Positions 35,701 to 48,977 of a DNA stretch of 64,000 nt are shown piece after piece. The stretch is from Certhia americana. Lineage: Eukaryota; Chordata; Aves; Passeriformes; Certhiidae. Positions within the stretch are counted from its first letter, which is position 1. The number at the start of each line of letters is the position of its first letter. Where the stretch lies: contig CM031858.1 of assembly GCA_018697195.1 (NCBI GenBank), positions 94,034,643-94,098,642 on the forward strand, read 5' to 3'. A model generated the notes under the pieces. The model was given only the letters and a program-made list of their open reading frames with translations, did no database searches and was not told the DNA's origin. Position numbers and translations under genes: made by a program.

Positions 35701-36334
35701 AAGAAGGCATATGAAATCATTTGCTGCACTCACAAGTGAAATTGGTGTTTGAAAATTTTGATGTTACCATGAATTTTAATTCAAGAGGAGTCCATTCTAA
35801 TAAGACTTCAAATGTATTCTGTTTCTATGTGGTTCAAACAAATTACTAGAACGTGCTCATTTTTTTTTTTTTTAATTTTTATTTTTCATTTTAAGGGTCA
35901 CGTGACATCTCTCTGTCCATGTTTTCCAAGCTGGGGAAGGCAGCCCAGTACTTTCCCTGAGTTAGGGCTGTAGATGTGTAGTATTACAGATTGGAAAATC
36001 CCTCTACAATTTGCTTAAAATCATGACATTTAGATTAGTAAAACACCTTTTGAACTCTTATGTTTTGGCTTTTGCATGTCTGAATGCTTGTGAAGTAGAA
36101 ACAAACATACTTTTAATGAATGCATTTTTGTGTCTTGGTTTGGCTTCAGGCAATGGCATTTTAAGAAAAAAGCGTTGCAATTTTCCCAGCGTGATGAAAA
36201 TGCTAATACACCAAAGTAGTTCTGTAGTTCTGTGTTCAGCCAGAAGTGAGAGAAAGAAAGGCAGCCTTAATATCCTAGATACACAGTACAGCCAGGCCTT
36301 CATGGAAGGGTGTTTTGAGAACTATACCATCAAA
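32716..36334. other. AT-rich intergenic DNA
   Basis: No gene, recognised repeat or RNA feature was found. Open frames here are short and lack features. Confidence 0.75.
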
Positions 36335-36465
36335 TTTCATAGAATGCGTTGGGTTGGAAGGGCCTGACAGGTTGTTGAGTTCCAACCCCTCTGCCATGGG
36401 TCGGGAACCTTCCACTAAACCAGGTTTGCTCCCAGCCCCATCCAGCCTGGCCTGAACACTGTATT
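36335..36465 (-). mobile_element. CR1 LINE 3' tail, minus orientation
   Basis: TTTCATAGAATGCGTTGGGT, TGGAAGGGCCTGACAGG, GAGTTCCAACCCCTCTGCCA, CTTCCACTAAACCAGG and CCCCATCCAGCCTGGCCTGA match the reverse complement of the CR1 3' UTR. Confidence 0.92.
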
Positions 36466-39208
36466 TGCCAACTGTTGGCACAAAACAGTAAATAAACTTA
36501 AGACTGGCTTAGTGCTGTTGCCAAAATGAAATAAGCTGTCCTGGGAATAGGAACTTTATGGTTTTAGCACATAACCTGGACTAGAACCTGCCGTAATGTG
36601 GAAATGTCAATTAAAGCAACACTCTCCCGTCATACTGCTATAATAGCAAAGGTAGAATATGCCTGGTGTATGTTCAGAATTTATGAAATTGTTAAAATTG
36701 TACAGTGTGAGAATTGCAGTATACATTGTTTATGAAGGATTTCACTAAAGAGGTAGTTTTCCAATGTTAACGTATTAATTTCCAAGAAAAGGTAAACATT
36801 TCCTGCTTTGTTGGGTTGGTTTGTTCATTTATCAAAGAAATGGTGCCTCCTACACTTTCTTGATTTCCTTTTGTACAGCTGAAGGACTTGGGTTTCCAGC
36901 ACAGTCAACTATCTTGCTTCTACAGGTGCTATTCCAGGGGAAAATAGTATTTTGATGAAAAACTAATTCCCTGTGAAAATCTAGTGTTTACACTCATTAC
37001 AAATCCCCATGCATTTAATGAAGATTAAAAAGATAAATGCCCCTTGAATAACTTCCATGAAAATCTAATTGGCAGCCATGAGGCTGCGTGTACAGTATTT
37101 TAAGAGGAAATTCAGTATAATAAGGCAGGGTTGTACTGTAGTATATTGTGATGGTAGAGCTGTACTAAAGGTGAAATCTATTTTGAGACCAGGACAACTA
37201 ATCAAATAAGAACAGCACTGAGTCTAGCATCTTCTTTTAACATATGCTACTGAACTTAGATATTTCACATCTGTGTGACTTTCACCTTTGGTCAGCTGGG
37301 CACTAACTCAAACTGATCATCTAAAGGATAGACATTACATTTGTTGTCAGTGTCAGAGTTCTAATTGTATTCCTATGAATTCCTACAGAACCATGTTACC
37401 TAGGTTGGCTCCTGCACTGGGATTTAAAGTCTTTCCACATTTAAAACTGAGTATGTATATCACCTTTTTTTTTTTTGTGCAGCATTCCTAAGGGTGCAGT
37501 TTTTACTGTCACATTGATCAGTTTGAGGTTCTGTGACCAGAGTTGTCTCTTTTCGATTGCGTTTGATTCTCTCTCCTGTTTTTCTTCTATTTATGTAATG
37601 TATACCCTGTGATACAGGTTCTCCACTGGCTGAGCTTTATTTTCATTTATTTATGCCAATGTATCATATGCTCTAGATAGTATGGAGTGTTGATTTTTAA
37701 AAATTTTTGAATCTGTTTTAAATTGCTTGTCAGAAACCTCTAATAAGTTATATTCCTTTTAGTGACATTAGTTTCCATGTTGTCTGCACTACCTGAAATT
37801 TCAGCCTGTAAGCATTCTCTGTATGTTTTCTTTGTGTGTCTTTTTGGGGGGTTATTGCATGGTCGTTGTTGTTTTATGATCATGCATTTTATAATTTTAC
37901 TCTATCTTGTTATGGTTTCAATCTTGTTCTCTATTCACAAGTAATAATGTAGGAGTCTTCATAACCTACTTAGTTTACTGATGCCTTATTGTGAACTTGG
38001 CATTTAATTTCCTGTTTGTATGCTGCCTTGTCTTGATGTCTTATGATAGGCTGAGGTTTATGTTTTCTGTTTTATGTTGCCTTTTTTTGTTCCTTTCCTC
38101 CTTCTTCCTCTCCTCTTCCCTCTCCTATTTCCTCTTCCCTTGGCTACAAGTGTTGGCGTGATAATTTCTTCAGCTGCAAGTGTATGACCCCAAACAGAAG
38201 GTCTATCCATCACCTTATTTTTTCTTCATAGTACATCATATGCAATTCTATGTGATCATGTATTTTGCTTGTCTTTTCTGCTCTGTGTTGCTTTTTGATG
38301 TTTTTGGTGATAGGAGTAGGTTCTTGGGCAGGCTATTTTTTTGTTCTTTTCCTCTGTTAAATGCCAAATTGTCCCTGAGACTGTTCTGTTGGAGAGCTGA
38401 TGTCCATATTGTGTTTATCTGTATCTCCTCATAATGTTAACATGAAGCTTTTGCACATATTTTTTCAATCTCCTGCAGCTTCATTTCAGTTTCTAAATGA
38501 TGAGGATTTTAATATGACAATTCTATAATTCAGCTTTCATATGCAATTCAATACTGGTCTTCCCCAGATTTTTTTTTTTTTTAAATAAAAACCTTTTCCT
38601 TAATTCTTGAGTGAATATAAAATCATAGAAATCCTAGAAAAGCATGAACTTCCCATGTCTTTTCTTCATATGTCAAGTGCCATTGGAATATGTAGTCACC
38701 TTCATAAGTGATGAGTACAGTCTCAGGACATAATTCTGCTTTCCACAGATAATGACCCCTCCTGCAGAGCAGTTTCAGAAATAAGTCTTTCCTTTCATAG
38801 AAATTACTCTTTACATATTCTTCTCACTATGAAGACTATGTTTGAACCATTGGTCTTTTCATGTGGAAGATTTTTTTAATAGAAAAAAAAATCTTTATAT
38901 TTGGACACTACTTGTGTTTCTTTAAATCTATTGTATTTTTCCATCTTTGGACATGCTACAGAGCCCTGGTATCTGGGTGCTGCATAGACCACAGAAGCTT
39001 GAAAAACTCAAGTGCACAGGAGATATTTTTCTCCCAAAATTTTCAGTGGAAACAAACTTACAGACTTCAGATTTAGACTATGCATTTGACTTAGCCTGAA
39101 GTAGCAATATAGGCTGAAAAACTTTGATCCTGAAGGAGAAAAAAATTAAGTTTCTCAGCTTCATTCTTGAAGTGCAAAGAAGTGCAAGCAGTGCTAATCC
39201 ATTCTATG
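36466..39208. other. AT-rich intergenic DNA with a polypyrimidine tract
   Basis: No gene was found. A C/T-only-like tract lies at about 38092-38142 (TTCCTCC-type runs), and a T run at about 38570. Nothing else was recognised. Confidence 0.75.
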
Positions 39209-39390
<182 letters not shown>

Positions 39391-41149
39391 AAGATTACGC
39401 TAAGGCATTTTTCTTATTCACAAGCGTATTTTATTCTGCTTGTTGGTGGAAGGTCTCTCAGTCTGTATCACACACAGAGATATTAACATAAATAAACTCA
39501 GAGTGAGAAAACATAAAACAAAGTTAGTATGTGCTTGCTGGGAAGGTGATAGTAAGAAAGTAAGCAATTAAACTTCCTTGGACAACAGAAATACTATTCG
39601 AATTATAAAATTTTCTTATAAACATTTATTAGAAAAATCTGATAGAAATGTTTCTGTCTTAAACTTAAGCCTGAACTTTTCTAGGTCAATATAAGTATCT
39701 GAATGTTCATGTTCATAGTCTTGTAATTTTGAAAACTTGTGCAATAGCAAACAATACAATATAATTAATCGTTTTGTGTTTCCACAGTGTTAATTCATGT
39801 GAAGAAGCATTGGTCAGACAGAGCCCTTCTGGGGATGTAACTGCACATTATGAAATAGTTGGTGGCTGTTCTCACTTAGAAATTCCCTCCCTACCATTCT
39901 CACACTGATTTTTCTTCTCTCCACAGCTTGTCACCCTGTGCTGGCATGATAGTTCAAGAGGGTTCACCATACTTGAAAGAAATTATGAAACTGACCCCAT
40001 TTTAGAGGATTTGTATTTTGTGGTTTTGGCAACCGCAGTATACTGGTGCCAAACCCAAATGCCATACCCTCAGCCAGATATTAAAGCTTCAAAAATCTGG
40101 GAGCCAGATTTGCTAGTATTTAGAAACATTGTTTCATACAAGGAAGACGTAGGAGAGGGGTCATTAGGGAACTGGGCTTCTGGCACTTAAAATCAGGAGT
40201 ATCATGAGCTTGTAAACAAAGAAGTGTTGAGAAAGCCAGTATGTTCAGAAGAATGTGTGTTTTGAAGTGCAAATAGTGGTATTGGTAATGCTATGGGATT
40301 TCAGATACAACAGTCAAAGCTGAGAAAAATCAAAGCGGCTGCCAGTTAATGAAGAAAATGTGGCAGAAACAACTGCTTTAAAAACTAAGATACATGATGA
40401 GGGAAGAAAATCCAGCCCTAAGTGGGAGAAGTGGCATAGTACACTTACCAGAAGCTTGACAGAAGAAAGTTAATCCACAGATTATAATACCAAAACAAAA
40501 AATTTGTTGATGAAGGAGAAAATTAAGTAGGCCTCCCTGGTGGTGATGTAGTGATACTTACTTCTTAAAAGTTAGGATATAATGAAGAAGCTTCATCAAA
40601 CAACCTTACGAATCCACATGGACTGAAATTCAAGGCCTAAATCAAAGAAATGCATCATTTGGTTTGTAACTGCCCAGCAGAGATGGTAGCCCTGGTTTCA
40701 GTATCCTAAAACCACCAGAGAAGCAGTGAAATCAGGGAATAGGATAATCCCAGGCTGCCTTATTTGCCTACAGCAACAGGTGGAACAGTAGATGGGTCTG
40801 GGGCATTGGGTTGGGCTGAGCCCAGGAGGGTCTGCAGCCCGTGAGCCGGGTCAGAGCAGCTTCCAGAGGCTTCCCGGGAGCCTCACAGCTCAGGGATTGC
40901 TCTGCAGCACCTGTGGCAGCATGCTTGGCTTCAGGGCTCTTCTGGGGGCAACCGCATTTGGGCTCCTCAAAAAAGGGAACTGTGGAAAAGAGGCACCTTG
41001 TTAAATTTAAAAAGTCAGCTAAGAGAATGGAATCCTCTTAGTTCACTTGGAATTTGTCTTGGTTACTGCCACACTGGAAGTATTGGGCCAATGCACCCTG
41101 TTTACAAGGAAAAGTGTACTGGGAAATGGCAGAAGAAAACACACATACT
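39391..41149. other. Intergenic DNA with a small GC-richer patch
   Basis: The region is mostly AT-rich. A patch at about 40785-41000 is GC-richer (GGGTCTGGGGCATTGGG, CCCGTGAGCCGGG) with short plus-strand open frames. It may be the 5' side of the decayed CR1 that follows, but I cannot assign it. Confidence 0.6.
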
Positions 41150-42640
41150 AGGGAGCAAGTGACAAGCATAACAAAAGCAAAGAGATGCTCTGCAAAAAAC
41201 TGATGTCCATATTCCTGAAGAATAGGAAGAATTGTATATTCTGGCAGGTAATGTGTAAAAGCACAAGAAGACAAGAAGAATTTTGAGGAGCATCTAGCAG
41301 AGGAATTCACAGGTAGCAACAAATCTTTCTTTCAATATATCAAAAGCAGGAATTAAGCCAAAAATTTGAAGGGCAAGGGTAGTAATCGTGGTATGCAGAG
41401 AGCACTCAGGAGGGTTAGGCCATTGCAGAGGAGTTACATTAATTATTTTCATCAGCACTCACTGCACAAGAAACTGGGCAGATTCTGATCTAAAGTTGTC
41501 TTTATGAGAGACTCCTCAGAGGACCCACATGGGAATGAAGTGACTATAGAAGACCACACATGGAACAAACAGAGCACACAAAGAGTAACACCTTGTGAGG
41601 TGGTGTTCATGATAGAGTTCAGGAGGAACACAAGCCTGAAAGAATTGAATGACTCCTAAAACATGACAGTGGTAACTATCTCAAAGTTGCCTTGGGACAC
41701 AAGAACAACTGAAAATCTGAAGGCAACTTCTTAAGAAGAGACCTGGGGAAGTACAAAATTCTTAAGCGTTTTTTAAAGCATGGTATCTCTACCGTGCAGA
41801 ATAGCTATCAAGAACGGGGTTACTTAATATCTTGATAAGATGATGGGGTATTTTGGCCTTTCTGAAGTCCTATCAACAGTTATGGCTTGCTTGTTTTTTC
41901 CAAAAGGCTTCTGAGAAATGTCGTACTAAAGGTTTTTAGGGAAACTTTGTACCATGTCACGAATGGGAAGACCCTTGTATGGTTAAATGCTTAGAAGAAA
42001 GGAGTAAATGTCAATTTTCACAGTAGAAGGTAGTGACAGATGAGGTTCTGTATGATCTATGCTAGAGCCTTTGCTGCTCAACATGATTATAAATTACTTT
42101 AAAAAGCGTGTTAGCACTGAGGTAATCAAGTTTGATGATTCTAATTTATTCAGTGTAGTAAAACTTGGTGACTGAGCAATAAAATGACAGCTAAAATTCA
42201 GTGTAGATAAATGTTCAGTGATGAGAAGAAATACTAATTTCACTTCCGTGAGCTGCCTGGAATGAGGGTTTGGAGTTATGATCGATAGTCACACAGAAAC
42301 ATCAGTGTTCAGTAGTGTTCAAAAGAGTAAATCAAATATCAGGAGCTGTTAGGAGAAGAATGAAGAACAGAGGAGAAACTGGTTCTCTGCCACAGTGTTT
42401 ATCTGTGGTTTTGCCCTATCTGTAATATGTTGTGCAGTTCTGGTCTTGTCCCTCCCTACCACCTCAAAAAATACAAAGGTCCAAAGAGCATGTAGTCAAG
42501 TTGAACAAGGATGGTCAGAGACAAAGATTACCTTCCATATTAGAAATAACTTAAGCTACAGCTGTTGAAAGGAGATATTGTGAATGACAAGGGGAAAACT
42601 GTGGGAAAAGGAAACAGGAAGACACTAAATTATTAGGGGC
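41150..42640 (+). mobile_element. Old, heavily decayed CR1 LINE, plus orientation
   Basis: Broken frames carry CR1 ORF2-like words: GAGGAATTCACAGGTAGCAA with TTTCAATATATCAAAAGCAG, later ATCAGGAGCTGTTAGGAGAA, GTTGTGCAGTTCTGGTC and ACCTCAAAAAATACAAAGGT. The order fits CR1 coding sequence in plus orientation. It is much more diverged than the 3' tails elsewhere in the window, and frames are lost. Its limits are uncertain, and some inner parts may be unrelated insertions. Confidence 0.6.
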
Positions 42641-42662
42641 AAAAAATAATTACAATCACAAC

Positions 42663-42682
42663 AAAAAAAAAAAAAAAAAAAA
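42663..42682 (+). repeat. Poly-A run of 20
   Basis: Twenty A in a row lie at the end of the decayed CR1 region. CR1 elements do not normally end in poly-A, so this is probably an independent simple repeat. Confidence 0.95.
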
Positions 42683-45354
42683 GAGAGTTGAAGGAAAAGT
42701 CAGAGGGCAGAAACCATAAAAGCAGGGAAGTAGAGATACTAAAGTAGTAAGCAGAATATTTCCTGATAGCACATTGAGGGCATCCAAAGACATGGTGAAT
42801 GCTGCTCAGCCACTCAGTGCACAGAGGCTTAGCTCAACATTAAATACTGAAGAATTTGGGTTTTAATCAAATACAGTTAGTTTGATACTCATTGACATTT
42901 GCAATTTTCCAGCTATTTTATGTTTTAACTCATGTAACAGTTTTGTTGAAATGCAAATGATAAGCACATGTCTTTTAATGTATTTCAGAGTCCAGCTCCA
43001 CATGAAGCTTTCAGATGACCTTCTGGGACTCTAAACTAAACAAACACCTAAACTTTCCAACTGAAATCAGCTATTTGAATTAATTTTTCTCTATAATCTT
43101 TAACGGTATTTGAAGAATGTATTAGCTCAAAAATACACCAGTCAGTGTCATAACAAATCTTTATTTTAATATTCTTCATTATTGATTTATCTATTATCTA
43201 TCTTGAAACCCTATAGGGCTGAGACAACCAGGTAATTTCCAACCAGTTCATGAATGCTGGTCTAATATAGACCAGCAGTAGCTACATTATGGTGAGCTGT
43301 TGTTAAAATCACTGCAGATGTTCTAGTTAATGAATTGTTAGTTCGATGGCAGATGACCATGACATATTGGGGTTGTGTGAGTCATCAGTACAGGAGAAGG
43401 AGGGCACAAATGCTGATCTGTGTGACATGGAAGAAGGACATTGAGGATTGCCTGATAAATTGTAGTCTTTGCTACATTCAGCATCTGCTGACTGGGCCAA
43501 AGCGCAGTTGTCAATGTACATGTGGGAAGCTCTGTATATTGCTCGTGGGTCACTCATATTTATTTTATAAATATTGTAAGAGCAAAGGCCAATTGGTTTA
43601 CTGAATTTAGAAAACTAGGGGCAAATTCAGAGTCAAGCCCCCAAGATTTCTGATTCCAAATTCTCTTCAGAGGTAATGAAGAGAAAATCATCCCAATTAC
43701 AAAACAAACAATAATTTCATATGTAGGTCTTAGCAGATGAGAAGTCAGCAATTGCAATTTTAGGGATGCCAGTAATTTCAAACAACATTTATTTTATGGA
43801 GAATATTTCCTATGTGGCATTAATGGAGTAATACCACTTTCTATGAGAAGAACAAATGATTTTGTAATAGCATATATCTAGACTCAGTCTCCAGGTATGC
43901 AGCCACCTTCACAGAAGCATGAAGCTGACTTTCTGTTGGGAAGGTTAGAACAACTGCAGGCTCGTCTTCCATATGAGTTATCTCCTGGGCTACCTAGGTC
44001 ATTTGCACTGAACTTCATCATTATTTTAGTAGCAAAGGAGCAACAAAAATGTGTTATCTTTTTTTGTGGACATATAACTAAAAGGAAATGCAAAATTACA
44101 GCAGTTTTTAAAGATCAGAGAAGTGTCAGGATGTTACAGCTGTGATTTAATGCTTCATTGTTAAAATGCCTGATGCCTCCTATCCTTTTCCTCTTCTTTC
44201 TTTCTCTTTTTTCTTGTTAGTATTTGTTCTTTTCACTGATATTGCATGTCCTACCAAACCTGTCTATTCTTCTTCTGTTTTATACATCCCATTGCAACAC
44301 CTCTGTCCTCATACCTTGTCATCCTACCATCATCCTACATACCTTGTCAGTGTTTGAGTTCCCTAGATATCTTTTTTCACTCCTGGTGATTTGTCAGAGG
44401 TAAAAGAAAGTAGAATCTTCAAAGACATTGGATTCAAAATTGTAATACTTCTCCACTTAAGTCAGTATGTATTGTCTGATTTTTCTGAGGCTTGTAGCTT
44501 GGCAAAATATGAATGCCTCTCTAGGGAACTTCAGTGAGTGAAAGTACTGATTTTCAAGTTCATTTTTCAAAGGATGTAGAGAACTGATTTTTTAAAATGA
44601 ATTAACTGAGAGTCCATATGAAGTAAGCAAGCTGTTATCCCCCACGTAATTCTTAAAAATCACAAGTTCATCTGAAACACTAACTTTCTTTTGATCCTTT
44701 GATTTAATTCTGAAGAAGACACTTAATCCAGAAAGTATCAGCCCACACAATCAAGCTGAAAATGGTCTTAGAAAGGAAAAAGTTAGGCAATCTTAACAGC
44801 AGGTGTCAGTGTGAACTCTGCCTTTCTAATTAAGGGTGAAACCAAGCTGATTAAGTTTCAGCACCATCACATAATACTCTCAGTTGTGGATGGTAAAAGC
44901 TCTTTTATTATTCAAAAGTGCTTTCCAAATATTGTTCTTTCACATTTCAAATTGTTCCCATATCATAATCAAGCTATTTTTTTTGTCTTTTCAGCAATTT
45001 TCACTAGCAGCAGCACCCTAATAAAAACCTTGAAATGTCACCTCTGAAAGCAGCAACTATAATAGTAAGTATTTGCTGTTATATAGTATCTATTGAATTT
45101 GTTTTATAGAAGAATGTGATAAATAAGTTACAAGGTTGATTGAAAAGACAGACTAAATTATGAAAAGACAAACAAAATACAATTTTGAAGAGATTTCAGG
45201 AATGGTATAGTCAGTAGGAAAAAAACTCCAAAACCTAGATTAGAAAGTCACTGATGCATGTAGTAATAAAAATCAATTGTCTGCAGAGCTGGCTGATCAA
45301 GCTGTAGGACATTAATGAAAGGAATTACATTAGAATTACCTGGAAACTAGTAAA
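42683..45354. other. Intergenic DNA, nothing recognised
   Basis: The stretch is AT-rich. Open frames at 43.3-43.6 and 43.9-44.1 kb overlap on both strands and show no domain or splice logic. Confidence 0.75.
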
Positions 45355-45370
45355 GGGGGGGGGGGGGGGG
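45355..45370 (+). repeat. Poly-G run of 16
   Basis: Sixteen consecutive G lie in AT-rich surroundings. This is long enough to form a G-quadruplex and prone to length errors in sequencing. Confidence 0.95.
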
Positions 45371-45784
45371 TTAAGGTGGAAGAAATTAACACTTTTATCA
45401 TCAAATCCATTTAGGTATGCCTTCTTCCCTTCTGCCTTTAGCCAATACCTTTGCTCACCCATATCCGTGCTAGGTGTGAAAAGATATTTTGTAGTTTTGA
45501 AGATCTTTGGAATGCCTACCTATATTTCTTCTCTAGTACAGATATTCCAACTATGACACTGTTGGGATATCTAGACCTAATTTTTTTCCCTAGAAGAGAG
45601 GCACAGAAACTTCTATCAACGTGATTGTTTGACGGCATGGTCTGTGTGAAAGCTGAGGCTAATAACATATGAGGCATCTGTAGATTTATTCTATGACTAG
45701 ATATGAGATAAAAAAACTCAGCTAATCTAAAAGACTGGATTATTTAAGATAATAATTCTCTCAAAAGTTCTGATATACATTTAT

Positions 45785-45856
45785 ATGTGTGTGTGTATGG
45801 GTGTATATTTTTTATACATACATTCATATATGCATACATATATGTATATATGTATG

Positions 45857-45907
<51 letters not shown>

Positions 45908-45931
45908 TTATTTATTTATTTATTTATTTAT
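45785..45931. repeat. Compound TG/TA, (CA)n and (TTTA)n microsatellite
   Basis: A degenerate TG/TATG stretch is followed by about 20 CA units (45864-45904) and about six ATTT units (45906-45931). Confidence 0.95.
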
Positions 45932-48640
45932 GCAGATGAGCAATGAGCAAGGCTGGAAGGCAGCCAGGTTCTTCCAGCTGAGAGTTTCCCTGGCTGCCTT
46001 CTTTGGCTGGAACCTACCACACTCTACTCCTGTGTCACAGTTGCAAGTACCTTGTCCTTCAGTTGTACTCAGTCAGTGCATGTAGAGAAGCTTTCACTAG
46101 GATATAGAACAGGAGACTGTCTTGAGAATCAGTGATCTGACTCCCAGTCATCTGGCCTCCTCTACACCCCCAAAATTTTCTATCTTTTCAGCTACATGTT
46201 TTGTATGGCTCCCATGGTATACTGCCTGAGTGACTCCAGAATGGGAATGTATTATCCTCCTGATTGCTGTAAGGTAGAAAAGCTCTGCTACTCCTCATAT
46301 TACACATGGGGAGTTAATGCCACACTGTGTTTCTACTGACACTGAAATCTGTTTGAATTTAAAGAACCAAATTGGCTGAAGTTGTGTCTGTAGGTCTGGA
46401 GGAGCTCAGATAGGAGCCAGTCCTGCTCTCTGCCTCAGATTTCTTTTTTGGAGAGGCATTTTGACTGTCCAGATGAGAAGCAAAGTGATAGTCAAGCTAC
46501 AGGCAGTCCCCAGAGAATTTTTCCTCTGGCCTCAAGTGACAAGACAGTGTAAATGCAGCAGTGATTTAAAAGCCAGAGCTATTACAGTAATTAGGTGTCC
46601 ATAATTTCAGCACAGCACAACTAAATTTTATGAGATTTGGACTCAAGAGTGGAATACAAGGCCCAGATTTTGGGGACTAGAGGAAGTTCAGATAACCCAG
46701 AAACATCATGTTCTGAGGAGTCAGTTGGAATTATCTCAAAGATACCAGTAAAAGGTTAGTCTGGAAACTCATTCTATTTGAGAATTGCGTGTATAAGCTA
46801 AGACTACAAGGTAAGAATCTAGATTTCCTCTGCAAGTAAGTACTTAAAAGCCAGAAAGGAGTCAGGTAAACTTTAGTTGTACTGTACCACCTATCCCAAT
46901 GGCTAGAGAATTTATCCTCCAAATGGAAACCTTTGGCCCTTCCAATTTGTCTCTCTTCAGCTGGAAGTATTTAAAATCATCATCTCTTTGGGGCTGCCTT
47001 TACAATTAAGGTAGCTGGTCGTCTGCTTAAATGGATTGTAGTGGAGGCAGAGAGCAAGCATAATCCTGTAGCCTAACAGGTCAGACATTATGGACTGGGC
47101 TGTCAACAAATTGTCCAAAACAAGAGAGGAACTCTGCAGAAGCGCAAATTCATGTTCTGCTCTCTTGTCTTCCAGGATCTGAGATGGTGGGCACTCATCT
47201 CTGGCTACTGGTAGCATTGGATATTGGCATATTCTACCTTTAAATGTAATTCCAGACTGACATACTGCATGGGATTAATCAATTTACAGAAAAAACAAGC
47301 TGCATTTCAAACAGTTTATGAATGCAGTTGAATTCTGTGTTGCATCTGTTGCAGTGGGATTAAAATAAAAGGGGAAGGTAGCTTGCTAAAAAAAACCCCA
47401 ACCAACCAACCAAACAAAAAACCCCCAAAAAACCTCATCCATATGGATTTGATTGTCAAAAGTTATTCTAACTGAATGAAACTTTATTGACTCGGTCTTT
47501 ACCTTCCTTAAGCGTCCAACTTTCTTTGAGCACTGCTCACTACTGAGAAAAGTTGAGACGTATGTCTATACCAGCAAATAACACCATTCCCAAGAATATT
47601 CCCAGGCCCAGGAGCCAGCTGGCATGGACTGACTCACAAGTACACCAGTAAACAAACACAGCCAGCCTCCAGAACAGGCTGGCGGGATGCAAAACCTTTG
47701 GTGCTAATGGTCTGTGAGCTGTTGTAATTCCATGCCTTGGGAATTGCTTGGGAGACAGCTAGTTGGTACAGGCAAAAGCATGTCAGGGACTGCTCTAATG
47801 ATTTCAGACCAGTCATATTCCAGTGTCTGGGAACAGTCACAGGTACTGTTTAATTCACTGGCATAGACATAGCCTTAGGTACAAAGGTGTATTCCACAAG
47901 TTCTTTCCAACTGTTCAGAGATGATAAAGACTGGTGATTATTGGTGGGGAAATATTAAAAATTAAATCTTGACTCATACACCTGCTTTGTTGTGGACCTT
48001 TTTACTTTTGAGAAATACAAAGTTTAGTTTGGTTCTGGATTTTTGGGCTTGTAGTATTTATCTTGTTAGTGTTGCAAACCTTTTAATGTCTCATAGTATT
48101 ATGAAATAGCTTGAAGATATCTACAGGTTTTAGAATTAACTTTGTGGCCTTTAGGGCAAATATAGGAGTAGACAACTGAATTTGAAATGCTTTGTGTGAT
48201 TCTGGATATATAAGAGAAGTCTTCTGTGCAGTCTTCTCTCTCCAACACCTATTGTTTTCTCTGATAATAGTTGCTTATTTAGAAGATATTATAATTTTAA
48301 AACTATCATTCCAGAAAACAGATGCCTTTAAAAGACTTTCAGGTTTTGCAAAACACTGCTTCATTTTCTTGTGCAATTAACTGTGCTTATTATGTACGAA
48401 TTGAGTTAAATTATGACTGTGTTCCGTATTAACCTGATACAAAAAAAGTAAAGCAATGGTTAGGTGTAAACAGATTGCCTATTTGAATTATCTTAATCTG
48501 TTCATGATCACTTTTTTAAGTCTTCTAATTCCTACTTCCTATGATGCCTTAAGTTTTAGCTTTAATATTATCCAGATTCTGTGCTGCATTAGTATATAAC
48601 TCTGAACTTCATATAAAGTGTTAGCAAGTTCTCCTCACAG
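45932..48640. other. Intergenic DNA with a C/A-rich simple repeat
   Basis: No gene was recognised. A low-complexity AACC/AAAC tract occurs at about 47386-47437. Confidence 0.75.
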
Positions 48641-48977
48641 TTCAGTCAGACAAAACAATCCTTTTCCAGCCTGAGAACCAAGGACACCATTGCAGCTTCA
48701 GGCCCAAAAAGTATAAACAACAGCAAATTGAGGAGAGCAAATTGGGAGGATGTGACTTCATAACCTGAAGCTGTAATTAGACAATTAACCCCAATATAAA
48801 AATGGACCAAAACTTATAAAAGTGAGAAAATGTGTGACCCACTGTCCATCTTGGGTGTAGCCTTGGCCAGATTCTTGTACAGCCCAAGATGTATCTTTTG
48901 AAGGCCTTTTAATAAATCCCTACTTTATTCCTTTAACACTGTCTAGCCTCTGTTCTAGGTAGTCTTTCAAGGCATCA
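48641..48977 (+). mobile_element. Solo LTR of an endogenous retrovirus, plus orientation (copy A)
   Basis: U3-like sequence is followed by a TATA-type motif (TTATAAAAGTGAG near 48815), a polyadenylation signal (AATAAAT near 48911) and a U5-like end, TCAAGGCATCA, at 48977. No retroviral gene follows within reach. A second, truncated copy of the same family is at 62668-62887. I recognise the type from bird genomes but not its database name. Confidence 0.85.

Noticed and set aside
43327..44145. Clustered open frames on both strands
   Set aside because: The frames overlap on opposite strands, have no family signature, and are interrupted by stops outside short windows.
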